Of a DNA stretch of 64,000 nucleotides, positions 17,907 to 27,506 are shown piece after piece. Position 1 is the first letter of the stretch. The number at the start of each line of letters is the position of its first letter. Under the pieces are notes generated by a model. The model had not been told where the DNA came from. It made no database searches and saw nothing but the letters and a program-made list of their open reading frames with translations. The stretch is from Novipirellula artificiosorum. Lineage in GTDB: Bacteria > Planctomycetota > Planctomycetia > Pirellulales > Pirellulaceae. The DNA is taken from assembly GCF_007860135.1 (NCBI RefSeq), contig NZ_SJPV01000001.1:1113299-1177298 (forward strand), written 5' to 3'. Both the position numbers and the translations under genes were made by a program.

Positions 17907-18591
17907 CGGAAGTAACCCCAGTGAAAAAAATTTGTGGAGAGAAGGAGAGTAAAGGAGACAGGTCGCAGAAACACTTCTTAGCCGCGTCTGTTCAGAATCA
18001 AAGGCGTGATCGGAAGGCAGAATCCGCATCCGGATCCGATGCAAAGGACCTGTGTTGCCTAGATTGCCAAAGTGGCTACGTGACTGGGATATTTTTCCAG
18101 ATTCCGACAAGTTTTCCACAGAACACATTCCGATGCCATCAAAACTCACTAACTCTTCATCTGTCAACGAGTTATGTCGAGTTGGTGCAAACCATGGTCT
18201 GTAGATGGTCATCAAAACGAACGATGTAACTACTGCGAATGCAATGACTTAGCTGGTCTGCAAAATTCAGGTTTGACACAGCCACGCGAAGCCCTAAGAT
18301 TCCCTCCGTTGTCCACATGTAGTGTGCTCGAGAGCTATTCGGCACTACTGGTAGTGATGGCATTGGCGATTAGGGAAACCCTGCGCTCTGGGTCGTGAGA
18401 ACGGATTCGTCCAAAGATTCACCCCGAACATCAGAGCCAAGCCGATCCACCGCAGCCGAATGTGGTGAACAAACGTTATTTCTTCTGTTACGATTTTTTG
18501 GTGAGTATCCGGCGCTTCGCGAGGAATGCGAGCGAGAGTCTTGGCGCCCGGTACCTGCCCACGGACGAACCCCATTAGGAGTCTTAGAGGT
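17907..18591. other. 685-base divergent region and long nrdJ leader
   Basis: No gene is supported between the DUF2780-like gene (minus) and nrdJ (plus). A candidate promoter lies at 18273-18300, which would leave an nrdJ leader of about 285 bases. I looked for the conserved B12-box of cobalamin riboswitches and for an NrdR-box palindrome and found neither. Confidence 0.5.
18273..18300 (+). promoter_or_regulatory. candidate sigma70-type promoter upstream of nrdJ
   Basis: A perfect -35 hexamer TTGACA (18273-18278) is followed after 16 bases by TAAGAT (18295-18300), which matches the -10 consensus at four of six positions. The position would give a 5' leader of roughly 285 bases for nrdJ. This is a pattern match only. 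Confidence 0.3.
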
Positions 18592-21500
18592 ATGGCCACG
18601 GTACTGTCTGCACAATCCCACGAAAGTTCCACTTCCGAAACCGATCCGGGGCTCGAGCGAGTCAACGAGCAGCACGGCGTCGAGTACGCGAAGTCAAAGT
18701 ACGGCAATAAGCTGCGAGGCACTCGCAGCGGACTGAAGATCAGCACCACCTTCTGTCCCGATAACGGCGAAACCCCGTTTGCGACGACCCAATGGGAGAT
18801 GCGAAGCGCGACGATCAAGGACGAGAGTGGTAGGGCTTTGTTCGAACAAGGCGAATGCGAAGTCCCCAAGGGTTGGAGTCAATTGGCGACCAATGTGGTC
18901 GTCTCGAAGTACTTTTACGGCGATCCCAAGAACCCACGTGAACGTGAACGAAGTGTGCGTCAGTTGATTCACCGCGTCACTCGCACGATTACCGATTGGG
19001 GATTGGCCGACGGTTATTTTGACACCCCCGAGGATGGCGAGCGGTTCTATCGCGATTTGTCATGGTTGTGCTTGCATCAGCACGGTGCGTTCAACAGCCC
19101 CGTATGGTTCAACGTAGGGCTGCATGCTCAGTACGGCGTGGTGGGCGACAAATGCAATTGGCATTGGAACGAAGCGACAAGCGATACGGCCCAGCCAGAG
19201 AACCCCTACGAATACCCGCAAGGTTCTGCCTGTTTCATCCAATCGGTCGATGACAACATGGAAGACATCATGCGGTTGGCTTGCAGCGAAGCGATGCTGT
19301 TTAAGTTTGGTAGCGGAACGGGAACGGATTTGTCGACGATCCGTTCACAACGTGAAAAATTGTCAGGCGGCGGAACCCCGTCGGGTCCGCTTTCGTTCAT
19401 GCGTGTCTACGATTCGATCGCGGGCGTGGTCAAGAGTGGTGGCAAGACGCGGCGTGCGGCAAAGATGCAATCCTTGAAGGTATGGCATCCCGATGTGCTC
19501 GAGTTCATCGAGTGCAAATGGAACGAAGAGAAAAAGGCGCATGCACTGATTCGTGAAGGATACGAGTCCAACTTTAATGGGGAAGCGTATGGCAGCGTTT
19601 GTTTCCAGAACGCCAATTTGTCGGTTCGTGTGACCGACGATTTCATGGAAACGGTTCGTGACAACAAACGATTCAAGACGCGTTGGATTGATGCGAAATC
19701 GGCCGGCGAAGCTCCCGAGTATGATGCTCGCGAGTTGCTGAACAAGATGGCCGAGTGTGCATGGCATTGTGGCGATCCAGGGGTTCAATACGACACGACG
19801 ATCAATCGATGGCACACCTGCCCCAACAGCGGCGCGATCAACGCCAGCAACCCCTGTAGCGAGTACATGTTCCTCGACGATACGGCTTGCAACTTGGCAT
19901 CGATCAATTTGATGAAGTTCGTCGGTCGCGACGGCAAGATCCATGTCGACCGATTCCGCGCAGCGTCACGGCTGTTCTTTATCGCCCAAGAGATTCTGGT
20001 GGATCACGCCAGCTACCCGACCGAGCCGATCGCTCGCAATAGCCATAAATTCCGTCCCCTTGGACTCGGCTATTCGAACCTGGGCAGCGTGATGATGACT
20101 GCCGGGATGGCTTACGATTCGGACGCGGCTCGAGGGATGTGCGGCTCGTTGACTGCACTACTTCATGGCGAAGCCAATCGCACGAGTGCTGAATTGGCCA
20201 GCGTTGTGGGGCCCTTCGACGGGTACAGCGAAAACGAAGTGCCGATGTTGGGTGTTATGCAAATGCACCGCGAGGCTTGCGAGCAAATCCATGACGATGG
20301 ACCGGCAGAGTTGAAACAGGCGTCTCGTGAGCTTTGGGACGAAGTCCTTAAGATCGGCGAGAAGTACGGATTCCGTAATGCCCAGGCGACCGTGTTGGCG
20401 CCAACGGGAACGATCAGCTTCATGATGGATTGCGATACCACGGGCATTGAGCCGGATATCGCGCTGGTCAAGTACAAGCAACTTGCTGGCGGCGGGATGT
20501 TGAAAATCGTCAACCGGACGGTCAACCTGGGATTGCAGAAACTTGGCTATGACGAGGCTCAAGTCGAGGGGATCTTGAGCTTTATCGATGAGCATGACAC
20601 GATCGAAGGGGCTCCTGATTTGGACCCCGAGCACTTGAAGGTGTTTGATTGTGCGTTCAAGCCTGCAAGTGGCGTTCGCAGTATCGCTTGGCAGGCTCAT
20701 GTGTCGATGATGGCCGCTGCTCAACCCTTCTTGTCTGGGGCGATCAGCAAGACCGTCAACATGCCCAACGACGTCACACCGAAGGACATTGCGGATGCCT
20801 ATTATTGGGGTTGGGAACTCGGTTTGAAGGCGATCGCGATCTACCGCGATGGCAGCAAGCAGTCGCAACCGCTCAATACGAAAAAGGGTGAAAAAGCCGA
20901 AGCGGCTGGAATTAGCGATGGCAAGGTCAAGGTGGTCGAAAAGGTCGTTTACAAGCCACGCCGCGAACGATTACCGGACACCCGCCAAAGTTTGACTCAC
21001 AAGTTCAGCATTTCGGGTCACGAAGGTTATCTGTGTGTGGGGCTTTACCCAGACGGACGGCCCGGAGAAATCTTCATCACGATGGCCAAAGAGGGTTCGA
21101 CCATCGGTGGGATCATGGATAGCTTCGGCACGGCGCTTTCGATCGCCCTTCAATACGGCGTTCCGCTCGAGGTGCTTGTCAACAAGTTCAGTCACACCCG
21201 GTTCGAGCCGATGGGAATGACTAGCAACAAGGACATTCGGATTGCCAAGAGTGTCGTCGACTACATTGCTCGATGGTTGGGTTTGACGTTCATGAGCGGA
21301 AATGGTGATTATTCGCCATCGGCCGCCATGGGAGACAAAACGAATAGTGGGAATGGTCCCGTGGTCGGTTCGACCAATCGCGTGATTGAGGAATTGAAGG
21401 AAGACGCCGGGGCCGCCGTGGCCATCGCCGAGCGGGCCACCTTCTTGGCCAGTTTGCCGGATTCGTACCAGGGGAACGGAAATGGGTTTAGCCATGGACA

Positions 21501-21654
21501 CAACAGCGAAGATAGCTCGGTGACCTCCCAAGGTGACCAATTCGCTCGGTTCCAAATGGATGCACCGCCGTGCGACAATTGTGGAACGATCACCGTGCGA
21601 AATGGCAACTGCTATCTCTGTCACAATTGCGGCAATAGCATGGGATGCAGCTAA
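18592..21654 (+). CDS. nrdJ: vitamin B12-dependent (class II) ribonucleoside-diphosphate reductase
   Basis: This 1020-residue enzyme makes deoxyribonucleotides using adenosylcobalamin to generate a thiyl radical. The conserved NPCSEYMFLDD segment places the radical cysteine at C422, and APTGTISFMMDCDTTGIEP is the phosphate/substrate loop signature. The last 30 residues are a four-to-six-cysteine zinc-ribbon-like tail (CDNCG...CYLCHNCG) typical of NrdJ, thought to re-reduce the active site. ATG 18592 (MATVLSAQ) is chosen; 22 upstream codons lack conservation. A rho-independent hairpin follows 50 bases downstream. The length is slightly longer than many NrdJ proteins because of the N-terminal and TSCB-like tail parts. 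Confidence 0.95.
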   Translation: MATVLSAQSHESSTSETDPGLERVNEQHGVEYAKSKYGNKLRGTRSGLKISTTFCPDNGETPFATTQWEMRSATIKDESGRALFEQGECEVPKGWSQLATNVVVSKYFYGDPKNPRERERSVRQLIHRVTRTITDWGLADGYFDTPEDGERFYRDLSWLCLHQHGAFNSPVWFNVGLHAQYGVVGDKCNWHWNEATSDTAQPENPYEYPQGSACFIQSVDDNMEDIMRLACSEAMLFKFGSGTGTDLSTIRSQREKLSGGGTPSGPLSFMRVYDSIAGVVKSGGKTRRAAKMQSLKVWHPDVLEFIECKWNEEKKAHALIREGYESNFNGEAYGSVCFQNANLSVRVTDDFMETVRDNKRFKTRWIDAKSAGEAPEYDARELLNKMAECAWHCGDPGVQYDTTINRWHTCPNSGAINASNPCSEYMFLDDTACNLASINLMKFVGRDGKIHVDRFRAASRLFFIAQEILVDHASYPTEPIARNSHKFRPLGLGYSNLGSVMMTAGMAYDSDAARGMCGSLTALLHGEANRTSAELASVVGPFDGYSENEVPMLGVMQMHREACEQIHDDGPAELKQASRELWDEVLKIGEKYGFRNAQATVLAPTGTISFMMDCDTTGIEPDIALVKYKQLAGGGMLKIVNRTVNLGLQKLGYDEAQVEGILSFIDEHDTIEGAPDLDPEHLKVFDCAFKPASGVRSIAWQAHVSMMAAAQPFLSGAISKTVNMPNDVTPKDIADAYYWGWELGLKAIAIYRDGSKQSQPLNTKKGEKAEAAGISDGKVKVVEKVVYKPRRERLPDTRQSLTHKFSISGHEGYLCVGLYPDGRPGEIFITMAKEGSTIGGIMDSFGTALSIALQYGVPLEVLVNKFSHTRFEPMGMTSNKDIRIAKSVVDYIARWLGLTFMSGNGDYSPSAAMGDKTNSGNGPVVGSTNRVIEELKEDAGAAVAIAERATFLASLPDSYQGNGNGFSHGHNSEDSSVTSQGDQFARFQMDAPPCDNCGTITVRNGNCYLCHNCGNSMGCS

Positions 21655-21706
21655 CGGTTTTCTGATCCCCATCCACCATGCGGTGTCCCACCGCAGATCC
21701 ACACGA

Positions 21707-21740
21707 CAAAGTCACCGATCCCTTTCGGTGGCTTTGTTTC
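21707..21740 (+). terminator. rho-independent-type terminator after nrdJ
   Basis: CAAAGTCACCGA (21707-21718) pairs with TCGGTGGCTTTG (21725-21736), a 12-base-pair stem with one G.T wobble and a 6-base loop, followed by TTTC. It lies 52 bases after the nrdJ stop. The T-run is short, so the hairpin is strong but the U-tract is modest. Confidence 0.7.
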
Positions 21741-21913
21741 GTTTCCGGCGGGGCGGGATCAGGTTAACAGCGACGGCCGATGGGTTCGAGCGGCGTTCTG
21801 AGAAAATCGCCCACACCGGAGTCGCGAAAACGCCTATGATGGGAGGATTCTTTTCGACTTCTGTTTATTGATCCGGGGGGGCGGTTTCCGCCCCCCGTGA
21901 GCCATCGACTGCC

Positions 21914-24094
21914 ATGACAAGCCAAAACGATCAAGATCCCTCTGTTCAGGGCTCCGAGCGCGCGGATTCCGATACGACTCACGCGGTCAAGCAAGAGGGT
22001 CTTGTTGGCACCGACCGATCGAACTCGCGTCAATGGGAGCCTCTGAAGGTTGGTGAGGTCCTTGGCCGATACGAAATCATCGAGCGTCTCGATGGCGGCG
22101 GGATGGGAGTGGTTTATCGTGCCCGACATACGGCTCTCGGAAAATTCGTTGCGCTCAAAGTCGTTTCGACAAGGAACCAAGCCTCTCCACAAGGCATGGA
22201 TCGTTTTTTTCGTGAAATGCAGGCGGTCGGTCGACTCGATCCGCACCCAAACGTTCTCAACGCCTATGACGCGGGCGATGAGGCTGGCATTCAGTACATT
22301 GCAACGGAATTGATCGACGGCATCCAACTTGCAAATTTGATCAGTCGAACAGGCCCCTTATCGGTATCCGAAGCGTGCAAGATTGTGGCGCAAGCCGCGC
22401 TGGGGCTGGACCACCTGCGCAAACACAATCTCGTTCATCGAGATGTGAAACCAAGTAACTTGATGCTGACCCGCGACGGGATGGTCAAAGTCGTGGACAT
22501 GGGACTCGCTTTGTTGCGTGACGAGCAAGCCGAACAACTCACGCTCGCTGGCGAAACGATGGGGTCCATCGACTACATGGCACCGGAACAATGGCGGGAT
22601 TGCCACGCCGTTGATTATCGTAGCGACGTCTACAGCCTTGGGTGTACGTTCTATTGTTTGCTTGCGGGGCACGCACCTTTCCGCGATCACCCCAAGGGTT
22701 CGGTTTCGAGAATGCGTGCTCATCTGCAAAGTGATTTTCCCGACATTCGCAAGACGCGCGGCGATGTTCCTGGTGACGCCATTGAATTGCTTGCGGCGAT
22801 GGTCGTCAAAGATCCCAGTCAGCGTTTGAGTGATCTTGTCTCGCTTTCCAAGAAACTCAACGTCATTGCCTCGGGGGACCTTCGCGGGTTGGTTCAACGT
22901 TGCTTCCTTCAGGATCCCTCGCCACCGTCGCGTGTGCCGTCGCCCAAGCCCCTTTCGATGCTGTCTGCGGCGAGCATGAATGCGCCGACGCGCGCCGAGT
23001 CTGAGGGGAAAATCCCTGCAAACTCGGGGAAATCAAAAGCAGCCCTGTTCCGACGAAACGGGAGGATCGGCTTGGCGATAGTCTGCTTGATTGGGGTCGT
23101 GGGATTTGGCGTTTCTCGCTTGGGGGACGACGTTGAATCGCAATCGAAACTGCCGCTGGCGGCACAGGACGATTCGCCCAAGTTGCTCGACGCGAACGCC
23201 TCGATGAAATTGTTGAGTGAGCCGATTGCTGTTTGCATTGGCCATCAAACGAAAGTCACGGATGTCGTGTTTCTCGATTCGGAGAACCGGGTCGCCTCGA
23301 TTTCGGATGACGGTGTGCTTTGCCTGTTTGACTTGAACCGTCCCTCCCAACCGCTGCAAGCGATCAAGGTCGCCGAACGTGCCGCGACCGCGATAGCCTA
23401 TGACCTCGCTACCCATACTTTGGCGATTGTGTCCGAAGATGGTTTGTTGCAAATTCGTTCTGCTCAAGATGGAGCCTTGCTTCAGAAAGAGTCGCTCGGT
23501 ATTGGATTTACGGGCATGGCGTTTGTTCCCGGAAAAGATACCATTCTGACAAGCGATTGGAACGGAGAGATCAGACGCTTCGATCTATCGGAAAATCCTG
23601 TCAAAAATAGCCTGATCTTCAGCCGTGGCGACCCGCTTTTTGACGTGGAAGTGGCAGCAACGGGTACGTTCATGGCTTGGGCTGGCCGCGAACCGATCGT
23701 GTCCCTTTTTGATGTGGGCCAACAGACCGCAATGGATTTGCTCGGACATAAGCAGTGGGTCTACGAGGTGGCGATTTCGCCTGACGGTGAATTCCTTGCG
23801 AGTGCAGGGCATGAGGGCATCGTGCGAATATGGCAACTTCCAAGTGGCAAGCCGCTCACGCCGATTGAACACGTTGTCCCGCAAACGATCTGTTTTTTTC
23901 CGGACAGTCATCGATTGGCGGTGGGAGGTCGCGATTCGGTCGTCCAAGTTTGGGACGTTCGATCCCACCAACGGATCCAAAGAATTGCAGTGGGCAATCC
24001 GGTCAACGCCCTTGCTCTCTCCGCGAATTCAAAACGGATGGCGACCGCTGCCGACGAGGGCATGCTGAAAGTTTGGAATCTGTCACTCAAGTAG
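21914..24094 (+). CDS. membrane Ser/Thr protein kinase with C-terminal WD40 repeats
   Basis: This 726-residue protein is a bacterial Hanks-type kinase. The kinase domain is about 52-340: glycine loop GGGMGVVYRAR, ATP lysine K82 (VALKVV), catalytic loop HRDVKPSN (H175, D177), metal site DMG at 195-197 in place of DFG, and GSIDYMAPEQ. A single membrane helix follows at about 385-404, and the C-terminus holds about five or six WD40-like repeats (WAGREPIVSLFDVG, ASAGHEGIVRIWQLP). The propeller should lie outside the cytoplasm and could sense or bind a ligand or protein. It ends by overlapping the convergent glycosyltransferase-like gene by 8 bases. Confidence 0.92.
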   Translation: MTSQNDQDPSVQGSERADSDTTHAVKQEGLVGTDRSNSRQWEPLKVGEVLGRYEIIERLDGGGMGVVYRARHTALGKFVALKVVSTRNQASPQGMDRFFREMQAVGRLDPHPNVLNAYDAGDEAGIQYIATELIDGIQLANLISRTGPLSVSEACKIVAQAALGLDHLRKHNLVHRDVKPSNLMLTRDGMVKVVDMGLALLRDEQAEQLTLAGETMGSIDYMAPEQWRDCHAVDYRSDVYSLGCTFYCLLAGHAPFRDHPKGSVSRMRAHLQSDFPDIRKTRGDVPGDAIELLAAMVVKDPSQRLSDLVSLSKKLNVIASGDLRGLVQRCFLQDPSPPSRVPSPKPLSMLSAASMNAPTRAESEGKIPANSGKSKAALFRRNGRIGLAIVCLIGVVGFGVSRLGDDVESQSKLPLAAQDDSPKLLDANASMKLLSEPIAVCIGHQTKVTDVVFLDSENRVASISDDGVLCLFDLNRPSQPLQAIKVAERAATAIAYDLATHTLAIVSEDGLLQIRSAQDGALLQKESLGIGFTGMAFVPGKDTILTSDWNGEIRRFDLSENPVKNSLIFSRGDPLFDVEVAATGTFMAWAGREPIVSLFDVGQQTAMDLLGHKQWVYEVAISPDGEFLASAGHEGIVRIWQLPSGKPLTPIEHVVPQTICFFPDSHRLAVGGRDSVVQVWDVRSHQRIQRIAVGNPVNALALSANSKRMATAADEGMLKVWNLSLK

Positions 24095-25001
24095 TTGTTG
24101 CATCTCGAGAAGACTCCGACGGCAACGCGCGCGGCTCCGAAACCCGCTTGTGGATGTAACTCCAAATCGCCGTGGGCGTGCAGTATTTCGCAAAAAATTG
24201 TTTTGCCGAGCGACCGATTGCAACCGCTTCGTCACGATGTTCTGCGACCCATTGGATCTTCACGGACAAGTCGGAATAGTCGTCTTGAATGCCAACGTAA
24301 TGAATCCCAGCTTGGGGACGATGCTCTAAACAGGTTGTCCAAAGATCAGGGCTAATCACGCAGACGCCGAGCGCGAACATCTGCTGAACCGTGCGATCAA
24401 GGATGTGCGGATGCGATCCCGGAATGTGAACCACCACAAGGCTATCGAGGCAATCACGAAAATACATCTGCTGGGCAATGAAGCCCGTTTGCAGTTTCCC
24501 GATGGTCATGGGATCGTCGCAGTGTTTTTGCAGCAACTCCATCGCTCGTGTTCGACGTTGCACCAGATTGGGCAATCGATTATTTAAATCCGAATGGCGA
24601 TAGACAATCGATTCACCTGACGCGGTGTAGCTTGGCAATGCCTTCGCTCGCGTGTAATCAGCCCAATCCAAGAAACTCCATGGCGGAAAGGAGCCCAGAT
24701 TGGGGTAGGGTACGAACGCGGGTGTATGGTGAAATCGAAGCCAATGCTTGAATGCGGCGGACGCCGTGTCGACGAGCAGAAAGTCGGAATAGTCGATCAC
24801 AACGACCTCGTCATCCACCCGTATCTCAAAGGCGCTCCACCCTCGGCGGACCAAGTGCTTGCTGTACTCAAGCTTGATGACCCCGTTCATCCCTTCCAAG
24901 GTTCCGCGTACGTACTTCCAATAGCCAACGAATCGACCGTCTTCAAAAATGCGGTCGTACGGCAAAACCACCTGCTGCGGTAGATGATTCTCGATTCCCA
25001 T
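24087..25001 (-). CDS. glycosyltransferase-like protein
   Basis: This 304-residue protein has a C-terminal half that looks like the nucleotide-sugar binding part of GT-B/CgeB or CAP10-like glycosyltransferases: VVVHIPGSHPHILDRTVQQM (about 188-207), LGVCVISPDLW, and the final helix (VAEHRDEAVAIGRSAKQFFAKY). No membrane segment or signal peptide is seen. The start overlaps the stop of the upstream sulfotransferase as TAATG, so the two are coupled, and a third glycosyltransferase follows upstream. A role in making or trimming a sulfated glycan is inferred from this cluster. Exact family is uncertain. Confidence 0.65.
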   Translation of the reverse strand: MGIENHLPQQVVLPYDRIFEDGRFVGYWKYVRGTLEGMNGVIKLEYSKHLVRRGWSAFEIRVDDEVVVIDYSDFLLVDTASAAFKHWLRFHHTPAFVPYPNLGSFPPWSFLDWADYTRAKALPSYTASGESIVYRHSDLNNRLPNLVQRRTRAMELLQKHCDDPMTIGKLQTGFIAQQMYFRDCLDSLVVVHIPGSHPHILDRTVQQMFALGVCVISPDLWTTCLEHRPQAGIHYVGIQDDYSDLSVKIQWVAEHRDEAVAIGRSAKQFFAKYCTPTAIWSYIHKRVSEPRALPSESSRDATTT

Positions 25002-25894
25002 TAGACCGCTCCTTCGCTGCTGATCGAATGTTGGTCTTGACGAAGCCGTAGTTCCAGGTAACGGATCCTATCGGCCCTTGTGTTTCGGTACTCGGCGGCA
25101 CTGCGATGCAGTTCTGCGTTCTTGACCCATTGGTTGTCGTAGAAAATCGATTGGTGTTGTCCTAAGTATTTTCCGTCCAAATACTCACTTTCTTGTTGAA
25201 AGAAGGCGACGTTGCCGGTTTGCTGAGCATAGATCGCGTTATTGCCACCGATCGTACAAGTGTCCCCATGCCAAAGTCGGTTTCGAAAGGCTCTGTCGAA
25301 CGGAAGAGCCAGTTCGTCGCAGAGCCGCTCCATCGTCGCATCGGTTGCCGTGGCAAGCTCGCGATACGTTACCGTTGCAACACGGTCCTGAGAAATTCGC
25401 GAGCATAATGTCTGTTGCACTTCGGTCGTCGCTGCATTCGCAAGAATACTGTCAATGCTCCCAAGCAGGTGTTCATAGAAACTCACCCACTCGTCAAACG
25501 CTTCGGTAACGGAACACTGATCGTGCCTGGCATACGAATGCGCAAATTCTTCGAGCGACTTACTGAGGACGACGAGGCAGATGCGGTACGGTTGCGGTGG
25601 AATCGGCATCAATCGAAAGCACTGACCCCAGTGCTTCGACGAATTCACGATGCAGTCCGTTTCCGGGTAAGCTTCAAACAAGCTTTCGTAAAACCGATCC
25701 GGGTTCGTCTTTGGCTGCAATTGACACTCCGAGATGGGGCACTGGCAACGGCTACACCAAGCATCGGTTGGCTTGCTAACCAGGTGCACCGCTTCGCCGA
25801 GACCACGCGTCCTTGGTTGGGAATCTAACAGACTGTTGAGCAGGCTGCTGCCGCTGTAAGAGGTTCCCAGGATATAGACCACGGTGGGTTGCAT
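25001..25894 (-). CDS. sulfotransferase-family protein
   Basis: This is a 297-residue protein with an N-terminal 5'-phosphosulfate-binding-type loop, GTSYSGSSLLNSLLDSQ (about 9-25), and a later serine-rich segment (VNSSKHWGQC) like the 3'-phosphate site of PAPS-dependent sulfotransferases. It should transfer sulfate to a glycan or lipid. ATG 25894 is preferred; a TTG at 25909 would overlap the upstream stop as TTGA and is the alternative. It lies between two glycosyltransferase-type genes, so its substrate may be the glycan they make. The internal CSRCQC motif may bind metal, which is speculative. Confidence 0.7.
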   Translation of the reverse strand: MQPTVVYILGTSYSGSSLLNSLLDSQPRTRGLGEAVHLVSKPTDAWCSRCQCPISECQLQPKTNPDRFYESLFEAYPETDCIVNSSKHWGQCFRLMPIPPQPYRICLVVLSKSLEEFAHSYARHDQCSVTEAFDEWVSFYEHLLGSIDSILANAATTEVQQTLCSRISQDRVATVTYRELATATDATMERLCDELALPFDRAFRNRLWHGDTCTIGGNNAIYAQQTGNVAFFQQESEYLDGKYLGQHQSIFYDNQWVKNAELHRSAAEYRNTRADRIRYLELRLRQDQHSISSEGAV

Positions 25895-25905
25895 CAGGAT
25901 CCCGT

Positions 25906-27087
25906 TCAAAGGGTCGTGGCAATCGAATGGCTATTCTTGGCGGAGCGTCGCAAGCGTTGCTTTCGCAGCGGTGAGACGATGGATTGCAGGTAATCAGTCC
26001 AACGGTTCGCCATCGCCTCGCTTGTAAAATGCTCCCTCGCAATGCTCTGGGCTCGTTCGGCCCGGTGTTGCCCGGCGTCCCCCTTGGCAACCCGCACTGC
26101 CTTTGCCAGGACGCTCGCGCTGGCATCAAGAGGGACTTGGACGGTCAGCTTTCCAAACCGCTTTTCCAACTCCGGCAAGGAGCCGACGGGTGTGGCCACC
26201 ACGGGAACGCCTGCTAACCAAGCTTCGATCAAGCCGAGGCTAAACGCTTCGCGACAGCTTGCCAGCATGAAAACATCGAGACCGGCCAGAACGTCGCCGA
26301 CTTGCTCGACCGACGAACGAAAGATAACGCGTCCCGGCGCGACTTGCCGCGCATGTTCGCGAAGGACGACCGTTGTGGTCTGATCACGCGGCGTGGGGCC
26401 ACCGTAGTAGATTGCATAATGATTCTCAGGCAATCGGCTGACGGCGTCGACGGCGGCTTGTGGATTTTTTTCGGGGGAATGACGCCCAAGATAACCCACC
26501 GCCACGTCGTCCTCAGCGATCCCCCATTGAGCTCGGATCGGATCTCGACCTTGCATCGGCTGACAACGATTTAGATTGGCGCCGTTGTAAATCACCGTCA
26601 CCTTTCGACCCGCAGCTTGGGACGAAAAGTGTGCCTTAGCCGCTTCGGAAACCGCAGCCAAATGGGTGGCCGATTGAAACCCGCCTCCGTTGGCCGCTGC
26701 GGGCTCTGTCGTATGAGACGTCTGGACGATTGGGATTTTGATGTCGGGGGCATACTTCTTCGGGTCGACGCCACCCCAAGCGACCAATATATCGGCCTCG
26801 CGGCAGGCAGCACGGATGGCATCGCCGAACTCGGCGTGGATCTGCTGAAAGTAGCGAGTTGCCAACCGATGCGCCCCAGGCTGCCGATTCCAGCCACCAT
26901 GATTGGTATGCACCGGAACATGTTGCGCAAGTTGGCGACAGAGAAACGGATCCAAGCCCCCCCAGCCACTGACGACGGCTCCTGTCCATCGCAGCCGTCT
27001 CCGATCGACCGAAGATGCAAGCGAGGCGACCCACATTTCGGCTCCACCCATCGTTAGATTGGGAGTCAACAAGGCGGCTTTGAGCAT
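25906..27087 (-). CDS. GT4-type glycosyltransferase
   Basis: This 393-residue cytoplasmic or membrane-associated glycosyltransferase has the GT-B fold: N-terminal TPNLTMGGAEMWVASLAS with a glycine-rich acceptor loop and C-terminal donor motif LGRHSPEKNPQAAVDAVS, then REAFSLGLIEAWLAGVPVV with the E-x7-E pair typical of GT4. ATG 27087 gives the best start. The gene is the first of three tightly packed minus-strand genes (this one, sulfotransferase, glycosyltransferase-like). A surface or exopolysaccharide product is inferred. The sugar is not known. Confidence 0.85.
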   Translation of the reverse strand: MLKAALLTPNLTMGGAEMWVASLASSVDRRRLRWTGAVVSGWGGLDPFLCRQLAQHVPVHTNHGGWNRQPGAHRLATRYFQQIHAEFGDAIRAACREADILVAWGGVDPKKYAPDIKIPIVQTSHTTEPAAANGGGFQSATHLAAVSEAAKAHFSSQAAGRKVTVIYNGANLNRCQPMQGRDPIRAQWGIAEDDVAVGYLGRHSPEKNPQAAVDAVSRLPENHYAIYYGGPTPRDQTTTVVLREHARQVAPGRVIFRSSVEQVGDVLAGLDVFMLASCREAFSLGLIEAWLAGVPVVATPVGSLPELEKRFGKLTVQVPLDASASVLAKAVRVAKGDAGQHRAERAQSIAREHFTSEAMANRWTDYLQSIVSPLRKQRLRRSAKNSHSIATTL

Positions 27088-27110
27088 GACGATTTCCAGG
27101 CAACCCAGCT

Positions 27111-27506
27111 TTAAAGCGATTTAATCGTGAAGGCTTCCCATGAGCTAACCACCGTGGCATGGCAATCAAGTTCCGCCCCACCGAGATTCTTTGCACGCCA
27201 AAAACGGCCGTCGCTGGTTTGAATCGCAACCTGGCCATTCGCAATGGCATTCTTTGTGAATTTTTCATGGTCACTGGCGATGGCGCGGTCTGCGGACAAA
27301 AGGCCGCCACCACCACCCCGGGCGCGAACGAATTGGCTCCCCGCAGGGTGGGATGCGAGCGTTTTCAGTGAAAACCGTCCATCAGGATACTCTTCGTACT
27401 CGAACATTTCCCAGGTACTAACCTCCTCTGCCACGGCGTCGAGCGTTCCATCTCGAGACGCACGAACGAAGTGATTTCCATCCGCACTCAAAATCGCAAC
27501 TTGCAT
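27111..27506 (-). CDS. fascin-like beta-trefoil protein
   Basis: This 131-residue protein is built of about three repeats with the pattern 'G-x-FVRA...GxLxA...WExF', as in fascin/beta-trefoil carbohydrate- or actin-binding domains. The first repeat (about 4-40) and second (about 45-90) are clearest, the third ends WEAFTIK. There is no signal peptide. A strong GGAG/AAAGG region is upstream of ATG 27506. A carbohydrate-binding role fits the neighbouring glycosyltransferases, but the gene is small and unlinked by overlap. Bacterial members are mostly uncharacterised. Confidence 0.75.
   Translation of the reverse strand: MQVAILSADGNHFVRASRDGTLDAVAEEVSTWEMFEYEEYPDGRFSLKTLASHPAGSQFVRARGGGGGLLSADRAIASDHEKFTKNAIANGQVAIQTSDGRFWRAKNLGGAELDCHATVVSSWEAFTIKSL

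Noticed and set aside
18301..18591. Cobalamin riboswitch or NrdR box upstream of nrdJ
   Set aside because: I found no B12-box or NrdR-type palindrome in the leader.
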